Positions 1-6,419 of a stretch of 6,517 bases of DNA are shown here, piece after piece. Both the position numbers and the translations under genes were made by a program. This DNA is from Bacteroidales bacterium (lineage in GTDB: Bacteria > Bacteroidota > Bacteroidia > Bacteroidales > JAAUTT01): NCBI GenBank assembly GCA_025350365.1, contig JANXXY010000117.1:1-6517 (forward strand), in the 5' to 3' direction. Numbering within the stretch: the first letter of the stretch is position 1; the number at the start of each line of letters is the position of its first letter. Below the pieces are notes generated by a model. The model was not told the DNA's origin and ran no database searches. It saw only the letters and a list, made by a program, of their open reading frames with translations.

Positions 1-1
1 C

Positions 2-70
2 GACTCCGTTGGAGTCATAATTTTCTTTTCGTGCCAATTTTCTATAAACATTTAAACCCGCTGGGTTTAA
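2..70. repeat. REP-like pair of short palindromic hairpins
   Basis: Two perfect short inverted repeats lie about 35 bases apart at the window edge. The first is GACTCC–GTT–GGAGTC (2–16). The second is TTAAACCC–GCT–GGGTTTAA (52–70). An AT-rich spacer containing TTTCTATAAACA joins them. Neither is followed by a T-run in the way a terminator would be. Paired GC-containing hairpins separated by AT-rich spacer between genes resemble the REP/BIME-type elements that RAYT (TnpA-REP-like) transposases mobilise. That assignment is inference from form alone, because no second copy lies in this window and the element may continue to the left. Confidence 0.5.
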
Positions 71-96
71 TACGTATTTCTTAAAAGTTGGCATAC

Positions 97-126
97 ATAA
101 AAAAATTAGGCGGACTAAGCGCCTAA
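97..126 (-). terminator. Rho-independent terminator of the GH8–GH18/CE4/GT2 operon
   Basis: Read on the minus strand, TTAGGCG (from 126 to 120) and CGCCTAA (from 112 to 106) form a perfect 7-bp stem around a 7-base loop. It is followed at once by a run of seven T (105–99). It lies about 130 bases after the stop codon of the giant fusion gene, which is the last minus-strand gene before it, so it most likely ends that operon's transcript. The stretch between the stop codon and this hairpin (127–253) holds nothing else I can recognise. Confidence 0.7.
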
Positions 127-253
127 ACCTATACAATAAAATACGTTTCAATGCACGTGAATAGTCAAACACTACGCTTCTACTGATGATATCTTCTGCC
201 CGTTCATCTTTTTTCGATTGGGTTAATTTCTATAACCGTTAATTTTCGACTAA

Positions 254-3200
254 TTAAATTTTAACATTTCCTGTTCGTTTTAAAACACCCCAATTGGCAA
301 GCTCTCCTTTTATAGCTTTTAAATATGCTTTTAAGAGAACGTAAAATAGTATTTGCCTGTAAACAAACCGTTGTACAAATAGCATCAATGCATTATAGAT
401 GGTGAATCGTTGCCGATCGTAGCGATATGCCACTACTGACACAATCCAGTCAACAACGAAGAATAACACATAAAATAGGACGTAAACTCCTGCATGTGGG
501 GTAAAAAGTCCAACTACAAAGAGTAAATCGACTATAGGCGAAAATAGCGGTATAATAAAACCGAAAATGAGCAGGTTAGGCAATAGAATCCATCCCATGT
601 TAGGTTTACGACGACTAAAAAGCAAGTCACGGTGTTTCCAGAAACTTTGCATCATTCCAAAAGACCAGCGAAAACGCTGTTTTATGAACATTTTCAATGT
701 TTCAGGAGCCTCGGTAAGCGAAATGGCTTCGTTGCAGGTGCGAATGCTATAACCAGCACGAAGCAGGCGCACTGTTAAATCACAATCTTCGGCCAGAGTG
801 TCTGTCGAAAACCCGCTGATATCCTCAATGGCGGTTTTACGGAATGCACCAATTGCACCCGGTACAACAAGAATGGCATTTACATAATCGAAGGCACGAC
901 GATCGAAGTTCTGGCTTGTAGTATATTCTAGTTTTTGCCAATTGGTTAACAGGTTAACAGTGTTTCCAACGCGCACATTCCCTGCAACCGCGCCCACATT
1001 TACATCTATAAAAAACGGAATCATTTTGGAAATGGCATCGGGCAACAATAGTGTATCTGCATCGATGCAAACTAAAAATTCACCCGAAGATTTTGATATT
1101 CCAAAGTTTAAAGCCGAGGCTTTTCCTCCATTAGGTTTGGTATAAACCCTTACATTGGGATGATTACCATAGGCAGTGTTTACATTAATAAATGTTTGAT
1201 CCTTCGATCCGTCATCTACAAAAATGATTTCGAAATACGGATAATCACTTTTTAACAAATTCCCGATGGTTCGCGCCGCACTGAGCTCTTCATTATATGC
1301 CGGAACAATAACGCTGATTTTAGGAAGAAATTCGGGATTTTGAATATGTTCTTCTTTTTTTGATTTCCGGTGTTGAAGTATAGCCAATACTAAAATACTG
1401 ATCAAACGAATAATACCTAACACTATGGCAATAATGAAAAAACCGTGCAGAAAATGTTCCCAAAGAAATGTGAGTGAAAAAAAAACATAATCTACCGCTT
1501 CGGTATATTTCATTTTGCCTTGTACAACCGGCATAACCTGATCTCTTGTTTTCCCCATCATAGCGGAGATGGTAACAAACTGATACCCTTTTTTAAGGTA
1601 GTAGTCTATTATGGTTGGCAATGCTTTCACCGTTTGAGAACGTTCGCCACCGGCATCGTGAAGTAATAATATGTTTCCTTCTGTTTGCTCTGCTGTGGCG
1701 CGCGCGACAATGGTGTCGGCTGTAATGCCTTCCTTCCAGTCGTTAGGGTCGATTGATGAGGCTATAGTCAAATACCCTTCTTCTTCGGCTGTGGCTAAAG
1801 GGCGTATTTGGAAAATAGTTTGTGGTTCGGAATCAGTATTATATGGAGGTCGGAAAAGCAAAGTTGTATGATCCAGAATACTTTCAAGTAATATACGTGT
1901 TGAACGTAATTCGATCCGTTCCCGGTCATCGGACGAAATTTCGAGGTTTGGATGAGTAAAAGTGTGGTTGCCAATTTCGTGACCTTCCTTATACATCCGC
2001 CTGATAATGGGAATATTTCGTTCAATATTTAATCCGGTAACGAAAAAGGTAGCCGGCACTTTTTTTTCTTTAAGAATGTCCAGAATATTAGGGGTATATT
2101 CTGCGTCCGGACCATCATCGAAGGTTATTGCAATCCTTTTACCGGATGTTTCCCCAAATCGTTTAATTAGGTAGGCCGATGGTAGATTTTGATATTGCTC
2201 ATTTGAAATGATTTGACCGGCGGTATCAACCGTTAAAATTACTGATCCTGGTTCGGGCTCACTAATTACATCGAGTATTTCGCCTTTTCCATCGAAATTG
2301 ACCGAATACATCGACTTAATATTATCAAGTGTTTTGTAATCGAATGGATGCTCTGTTAAAGAATCAATGGATAGACGCTTATTATAAAAGCTCCAGATAC
2401 GATAATCTTCACATCCCAAATACCAAAGGGCTACTCCTGATATATTATTATCCTCTGATGTGCGAATGGCGTTGTAAATTCCAATAGCATCGTTACAGTG
2501 AGCTTCGCATGGATTGTTTTTTTCATCATTGTATTCGATATATAAATCCGAGTGGCCTTCGTTAAAATTAACTTTAGCTTTGTATTCATTTGCCAGTGAA
2601 ATAAACTGTTCGTACGAAACATCAGTCCCATTTGAGCCAGCTTTCCAATTATATCCATAACCGGCTAAACAAAGTATAATTTTCTCACGTGAAACTGCTT
2701 TCATCGCAGTCTCTAACGATTTCTCAATATATTCAACTGAAACAACACAACCAGGTTCACTTTCAGGATAATGTTCGTCATAAGCCATTAAAAAAACAAA
2801 ATCATAGAATTGTGATGTTCGTTTTAAATTGAGGCTTTTGTCAAACGGATTAATATCAATGGTAATTAAATATCCTGCCGGATGAAGCGACTGGTAAAGT
2901 TCGTCAGAGAAATTCAATAAAAAGGGATATGCTGCAACGGGTAAACTTTCCAGATCGATATTTATTCCCTGAAAATGATATTTGTCTAAAGTCCTTTTAA
3001 TGTTGGCTATAAGTTTAGTTCTGCAATATTTATCTTTTAACAGAATGAACGTAGAATCGCCATTCCACTTTTCATTGAAATTGTTGCTCAACATTGGTAT
3101 AATGGCGACTTTATTTTGACGAAGTATATTTAATGCTTTTTCGTCGATCTGAATATCTATATTACCTTGTGCATCTTGCTGAAACAACCATTCCGGCAAT

Positions 3201-3601
3201 ACCATATTCAGCTTACCAATATTGTTTTGTAACGAATAGATGGAGTTTTTATCCCAATTTACGTAAAAGCCGGCCCGTACCGGAAGATATTCCTTTATGG
3301 AACTTGGAATTGTGACAGATGATTTGTAAAAATCTTTTTTGTTTCGGCTCCGAACCCGCTTTAGATGTTGCTCATAGGCTATTAATTCCGAATCAGAAAC
3401 AGCCTCCTTCAACGTATCAGAATTAACGTTTTGAATTCGTGATTGTTGAAACACTAAATTCTTGGTGTTATAATTCTGCTTATGAAATAACGAAATAAGT
3501 ATGGAAAATACACCTATACCAATGAATACAATAAAAATCCGAAAAAACCACACGAATCGGTTCCAACGTGTTGAGTTTGGGCTTTGAAATACTTGTTGCA
3601 T
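254..3601 (-). CDS. Trifunctional GH18-like / CE4 deacetylase / GT2 glycosyltransferase membrane protein
   Basis: Predicted to polymerise and modify an N-acetylglucosamine-type polysaccharide at the inner membrane. Numbering is from the ATG at 3601 (1115 residues). A TTG at 3634 would add 11 residues but overlap the upstream gene; the ATG leaves a 14-base gap and puts the basic RWNR patch just before the first membrane helix (about 17–39). Residues 107–419 are GH18-like, with GINIDLE (catalytic-type Glu218) and MAYDEH (272–277). Residues 487–683 are a NodB/CE4 deacetylase: TFDDGP (Asp495, Asp496), the metal-type pair His546 and His550 in HTFTH, RPPYN (584–588) and LLLHD (His648). A hydrophobic stretch (706–742) leads to GT2 from about 760: DDGS, DAD (847–849), AED (937–939) and QRFRW (975–979), then several C-terminal membrane helices. 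The order implies GH18 and CE4 outside and GT2 in the cytoplasm. It equals PgaB plus PgaC functions in one chain, with GH18 in place of GH153. Polymer identity is inferred. Confidence 0.95.
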   Translation of the reverse strand: MQQVFQSPNSTRWNRFVWFFRIFIVFIGIGVFSILISLFHKQNYNTKNLVFQQSRIQNVNSDTLKEAVSDSELIAYEQHLKRVRSRNKKDFYKSSVTIPSSIKEYLPVRAGFYVNWDKNSIYSLQNNIGKLNMVLPEWLFQQDAQGNIDIQIDEKALNILRQNKVAIIPMLSNNFNEKWNGDSTFILLKDKYCRTKLIANIKRTLDKYHFQGINIDLESLPVAAYPFLLNFSDELYQSLHPAGYLITIDINPFDKSLNLKRTSQFYDFVFLMAYDEHYPESEPGCVVSVEYIEKSLETAMKAVSREKIILCLAGYGYNWKAGSNGTDVSYEQFISLANEYKAKVNFNEGHSDLYIEYNDEKNNPCEAHCNDAIGIYNAIRTSEDNNISGVALWYLGCEDYRIWSFYNKRLSIDSLTEHPFDYKTLDNIKSMYSVNFDGKGEILDVISEPEPGSVILTVDTAGQIISNEQYQNLPSAYLIKRFGETSGKRIAITFDDGPDAEYTPNILDILKEKKVPATFFVTGLNIERNIPIIRRMYKEGHEIGNHTFTHPNLEISSDDRERIELRSTRILLESILDHTTLLFRPPYNTDSEPQTIFQIRPLATAEEEGYLTIASSIDPNDWKEGITADTIVARATAEQTEGNILLLHDAGGERSQTVKALPTIIDYYLKKGYQFVTISAMMGKTRDQVMPVVQGKMKYTEAVDYVFFSLTFLWEHFLHGFFIIAIVLGIIRLISILVLAILQHRKSKKEEHIQNPEFLPKISVIVPAYNEELSAARTIGNLLKSDYPYFEIIFVDDGSKDQTFINVNTAYGNHPNVRVYTKPNGGKASALNFGISKSSGEFLVCIDADTLLLPDAISKMIPFFIDVNVGAVAGNVRVGNTVNLLTNWQKLEYTTSQNFDRRAFDYVNAILVVPGAIGAFRKTAIEDISGFSTDTLAEDCDLTVRLLRAGYSIRTCNEAISLTEAPETLKMFIKQRFRWSFGMMQSFWKHRDLLFSRRKPNMGWILLPNLLIFGFIIPLFSPIVDLLFVVGLFTPHAGVYVLFYVLFFVVDWIVSVVAYRYDRQRFTIYNALMLFVQRFVYRQILFYVLLKAYLKAIKGELANWGVLKRTGNVKI

Positions 3602-3615
3602 ATGATAAAACTTTT

Positions 3616-4875
3616 TTACGGTTGGGGTAACCAATAATTTTCTGATAAGATAAGCAAAGATAACATTTGTATGGAGTTATCGAAATATCGAAAATCTTTA
3701 AATTCAAAATCGGCAATGAAATCCCAACAATCGTCAACCCATTCCTGGTTTTCTTTGTTTACCATTGCGCCAATGGCAAACGGACAAACAAATGATGGAA
3801 CCGCATAATTTTTACCATTAAGTCGCTCTCCGTTTAAATGATAACCTGTGCTAATTTTATCAGCATTATTAACGGTTTCTTCTTGAATCCAATCATTTAA
3901 AGGGTCTAACAGTTTTTTTGCCCTTGAATCGCCAAAAATCAAATAATCAATGGCCACACGAAAGGGCACGCGGCATGCATTGTAATAATATTCGCCGTCG
4001 TGTTTCGATTCTAAATAATTTGGTTTCGAGGGTAAATATTTGCCCTTCTTATAAACAATAAAATCGGGTATTAAACCTGCCTTAGGGCTATATTTAAGTT
4101 GCAGTTTTTCAAATATCTCATACGTTTTGTCAATCACTTTTGTCCATTCCTCGTTGGGATAAAACTTGTTAAAAACCCGTAGATGGGAGGGCATAAAATC
4201 AGACGATCGTATGTCGTTGTAGTCTTCGTCGCCTAAAACATTAGCGTCGCTCAGTAAAATGGTGTGATTTTTATAATTTATTACGTGCTTAAGAATGGCC
4301 GACAGATTTTTTAGCGCTTCATTACGGTAATTTATTTCGCCTGTGCTGCCCCATTGGTTGTCGGCCATTAACAATGACAGGGTGATATCCAGATCACCAT
4401 CGGCGGCTGATGAATTATTTTCGTTATGTGTATTTGTAATGCACCCTTTAAGAATGCTCCATGACATGATGTATGGACTTTTATTGCTGGGATGAGCCCT
4501 TGAAAATTTATACATTCCGTCGAAAATATGTTTAGCATCTTTTTCATATCCAGCCATTAAAACCATAATCTGCATACCATAGCCCTGTCCTTCGGAAACA
4601 CAAATTGTTGAGCCACGTCCCTTCACATTTTCTTCGTTGTTTAAAACGTAATATTGTTTCGGGTCGGCACAATCGTTACGGAGATATGCTTTTTTCCATA
4701 AGTTATAGAACAACATAGCCGCCTTATTTAATTCTATTTGCGAATGATTTTTTGGGTTTATTGATCCCTCGAAATAGTTTTTGTTTTGAGGAAAAGGATA
4801 ATTTAAATTTTGTGAATACATGCTGTTTATATTGATAATATTGAACAGAATTATACAAATAATTACTTTACTCAT
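3616..4875 (-). CDS. Secreted GH8 glycoside hydrolase, chitosanase-like subgroup
   Basis: A 419-residue protein of normal GH8 length. The N-terminus is a short signal peptide (hydrophobic residues 4–16, likely cleavage in MYS|QN near 21), with no lipobox cysteine in a usable place, so export to the periplasm or beyond is expected. GH8 signatures are clear: SEGQGYGM (94–101) with the general acid Glu95, AADGDLDI (157–164), DFMPSHLR (226–233) and YYYNACRVPFR (296–306). In cellulase-type GH8 enzymes the last motif carries the catalytic base Asp; here that position is Asn299. A Glu in the preceding loop (NYLES, Glu289) fits the subgroup I recall for Bacillus GH8 chitosanases and lichenases, which take their base from that loop. 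It is the first gene of the operon, 14 bases before the GH18/CE4/GT2 gene, a place like that of the GH8 enzyme BcsZ in cellulose operons. Probable role: cutting or editing the deacetylated polymer made by its neighbour. The family is firm; the substrate is inferred. Confidence 0.94.
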   Translation of the reverse strand: MSKVIICIILFNIININSMYSQNLNYPFPQNKNYFEGSINPKNHSQIELNKAAMLFYNLWKKAYLRNDCADPKQYYVLNNEENVKGRGSTICVSEGQGYGMQIMVLMAGYEKDAKHIFDGMYKFSRAHPSNKSPYIMSWSILKGCITNTHNENNSSAADGDLDITLSLLMADNQWGSTGEINYRNEALKNLSAILKHVINYKNHTILLSDANVLGDEDYNDIRSSDFMPSHLRVFNKFYPNEEWTKVIDKTYEIFEKLQLKYSPKAGLIPDFIVYKKGKYLPSKPNYLESKHDGEYYYNACRVPFRVAIDYLIFGDSRAKKLLDPLNDWIQEETVNNADKISTGYHLNGERLNGKNYAVPSFVCPFAIGAMVNKENQEWVDDCWDFIADFEFKDFRYFDNSIQMLSLLILSENYWLPQP

Positions 4876-4941
4876 GCCATTATTTTTTCTTAAAGATTCA
4901 GGCTAAGTTAAGCATTTGATTCTGTTTTTTTAACGTTGTAC

Positions 4942-5151
4942 GCTTGTAATTAGTTCTTAGGTGTCTGTAATGAGGTCTTGTACGCGTGTAATTGGCTCTT
5001 GGGAGCGTGTAATTGGCTCTTGGGTGCATGTAATGAGGTTGTGGGAGCGTGTAATTGGTTCTTAGGTGCATGTAATGAGGTCTTAGGTGTATGTAATGAC
5101 GTCTTAGGAGCGTGTAATTGACTCTTAGGTGTATGTAATGAGGTCGTGGCG
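4942..5151. repeat. Tandem array of ten degenerate 21-bp units
   Basis: Ten consecutive 21-base units, with no spacer, share an almost invariant TGTAAT core and a GG near the end. A partial eleventh unit follows at about 5152–5172. Two subtypes mix in the order A B A A B A B B A B: A has TGTAATTGG followed by CTCTT or a close variant, and B has TGTAATGAGGT. Because 21 is a multiple of three, every frame is periodic. On the minus strand the units read as heptapeptides SQLHAPK (A) or TSLHAPK (B). On the plus strand one frame reads ACNWLLG or ACNEVLG, broken by a TAG at 4951–4953 and a TGA at 5119–5121. The array ends about 65 bases before the GH8 start codon, so it is in or next to that operon's leader or promoter region. 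I do not recognise a function. Confidence 0.9.
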
Positions 5152-5219
5152 GTGTGTAAACCCAGATTGGGCATTACTGACAAAAAACAAAACACTACGC
5201 AGCTTGCATATTTTTTCAA
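4950..5219 (-). CDS. Possible heptapeptide-repeat peptide read from the tandem array (doubtful)
   Basis: An 89-codon reading frame starting at a TTG (5219). The first 20 or so residues look weakly like a signal peptide (basic KK, then hydrophobic VVFCFLSV) and about nine heptads of the LHAPK type follow, ending at a TAA where one unit changed CAA to TAA. The signal-like part is antisense to the conserved region of the truncated gene at 5146–5592, so it may be a coincidence. The heptads are uniform and stop-free, which would suit a small exported repeat peptide, but any 21-bp array can give such a frame by chance. There is no good ribosome binding site and no ATG before the sixteenth codon. 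I do not recognise a function, and coding status is unproven. Confidence 0.22.
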   Translation of the reverse strand: MKKYASCVVFCFLSVMPNLGLHTATTSLHTPKSQLHAPKTSLHTPKTSLHAPKNQLHAPTTSLHAPKSQLHAPKSQLHAYKTSLQTPKN

Positions 5220-5592
5220 GGCTGCCGATTTGTCTTTGGATAATATTGATACGGTAATTGAAATAATTCGGAGTACTCAACCTAATTTTTATAACGGTTA
5301 TAAATCGGTTCGGAAAATTATTGAGACTGGAACGGGATCTCTGGCCGTGAAAGGTTTTGTTACCGATACGGCAAGTGGCGAACCAATTAAAGGGGTGAAT
5401 CTGTCGTTTATGCCGGATGGTATTGGAAGTAAGGCAGCAATTGCTAAAGCCAGCGGAAATATTGTTAAAAAAACTGCTGATAAAGGCGGATTTAACATTA
5501 AAACATTGCCACAGGGTATGTATACGGTAACCATTTCGAAAAACGGTTATGCGAATCAAGTTGAAACCATGCTGTTTCGGATGGCGAATTGA
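5146..5592 (+). pseudogene. C-terminal fragment of a carboxypeptidase-regulatory-like domain protein
   Basis: The open frame encodes 148 residues, but the true start is missing. The only early start codon is a GTG at 5146 inside the repeat array, and the first ATG is codon 89, in the middle of a domain. Residues 19–60 (FFKAADLSLDNIDTVIEII, then NFYNGYKSVRKII) look like the end of a helical domain. Residues 65–145 (AVKGFVTDTASGEPIKGV through GMYTVTISKNGYANQVE) form a β-sandwich of the CarboxypepD_reg type, common in Bacteroidota surface and outer-membrane proteins. Family members I recall have a longer helical N-terminal half. Here that half is replaced by the 21-bp array at about 5160–5170. 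The 3′ end looks intact, with its stop and a strong terminator 36 bases later. It points away from the GH8 operon. It is probably a remnant, though a non-ATG start producing a short protein cannot be excluded. Confidence 0.7.
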
Positions 5593-5628
5593 GTGTGTTA
5601 AATATAAAATTATCAAAGAACTAAAATG

Positions 5629-5652
5629 AAGCCCCGCGAAAGCGGGGTTTTT
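5629..5652 (+). terminator. Strong rho-independent terminator
   Basis: CCCCGC (5632–5637), a GAAA tetraloop and GCGGGG (5642–5647) form a perfect 6-bp GC stem, extendable by one G·T and two A–T pairs. A T-run follows, then GGG and more T. It lies 36 bases after the stop of the truncated carboxypeptidase-regulatory-like gene and fits that gene's original transcript. The 174 bases from here to the RhuM remnant contain no other convincing element. Confidence 0.88.
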
Positions 5653-5826
5653 GGGTTTTATACATCTTCTTTACCGGTTGCCGCATATTCCTGACTTTTT
5701 TAACGCATCGATAATGCTGCGTCTTTCTATATGATAAGTATTCGGGTTTCACCTTTTTTTGAGTTCGCTTTATGCAGAATAAAACGCGGTTTTTATTGAG
5801 TGACGGAGAAATAGAGTAGCTGCTCA

Positions 5827-6393
5827 TTATTTTTTTGATTTCTTAATTTTGGTTTCAAGCTGTTTTAGCTCTTCTATTTCCTGTTTATCGGTGCTTTGTG
5901 CTTCCTGAATTTTTCGGTTTGCATCAAATTTATCGTATAGTAGTTCAACTTTTTTCTCCATTTGCGAGTTGCTCACGCTTCCTTTGTGTTTTAGAACTTG
6001 CTTGTCATTTAGCTCTATAATTTTATCGATGTTTTGTTGCCAAAACTGTGTGGTTATATCTTCTCGGTTTTTTGCCCGCAGTTCGGCAGTTTCCAGAAAT
6101 ACTGTTACAAACCGGTTTAAGTTATCAATTTCATCATCGGAAAGGTAATTTTTTGCCATGTAAATATCTTGTTTGCGAACGATAGAGCCTTTCCAACTGG
6201 TGAGCGCCATATTGAGTTTGTTATGGTTAGCACGACCAGCAATAAGTTCGGCTGCGGTTTTACCTGTAATGGCATAAAGGATTTTATTTTGCGTTTCGGC
6301 ATAAAATTGCTGTGAGGCTTTGTCGGTAGCGTCGTAATCGCTACTAAGAGCAAAAAGGTCTTTGACTTTTTGATAGAATAAACAACCAGCTTT
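5827..6393 (-). pseudogene. RhuM-family protein, C-terminal half only
   Basis: The open minus-strand frame gives 188 residues up to the TAA at 5829–5827. It begins after an in-frame stop (6396–6394), with family similarity apparent from about LFYQKVKDLFA onward (near 6381). The family pattern is plain: FYQKVKDLFALSSDYD, then FYAETQNKILYAITGKTAAELI, then NMALTSWKG, then MAKNYLSDDEIDNLNRFVTVFLETAE, and a Lys/Glu-rich coiled tail ending KIKKSKK. RhuM proteins, as I recall, are around 330–350 residues with an N-terminal DNA-binding-like half; that half is absent. The first ATG is at 6210, in the middle of the conserved region, so a 127-residue call from 6210 would be a fragment too. RhuM was named from a Salmonella pathogenicity island and is often on mobile or defence-associated islands; its molecular function is not settled to my knowledge. 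This copy is probably a non-functional remnant. Confidence 0.82.
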
Positions 6394-6419
6394 TTACGGT
6401 ATGTGCAACTGTAAAAACA

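Noticed and set aside
3602..3634. TTG at 3634 as the start of the fusion gene
   Set aside because: It would overlap the GH8 stop region and add an 11-residue stretch with no evident role, whereas the ATG at 3601 gives a normal short intergenic gap and a typical basic start before the first membrane helix.
4881..4940. TAACTTAG as a Bacteroidota −7 promoter box for the GH8 operon
   Set aside because: It has a mismatch to TAnnTTTG, and no TTG lies at the expected −33 spacing, so the support is too weak to list as a feature.
4942..5151. CRISPR array
   Set aside because: The 21-bp units are directly adjacent with no unique spacers and are themselves degenerate, so this is a simple tandem repeat.
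5125..5616. Minus-strand 163-codon frame
   Set aside because: It is antisense to the carboxypeptidase-regulatory-like fragment, whose plus-strand frame has clear domain character. The His- and Asn-rich antisense product has none.
5704..5723. Imperfect hairpin (ACGCA...TGCGT) as a terminator for the RhuM remnant
   Set aside because: On the minus strand it is followed by an A-run rather than a T-run, the stem is only five base pairs, and the loop is large.
5621..5827. Minus-strand 68-codon frame whose ATG overlaps the RhuM stop codon (TAATG)
   Set aside because: The overlap is suggestive of coupling, but the frame reads straight through the strong terminator hairpin of the opposite gene, is unusually basic, and matches no family I recognise; its upstream partner is itself a broken gene.
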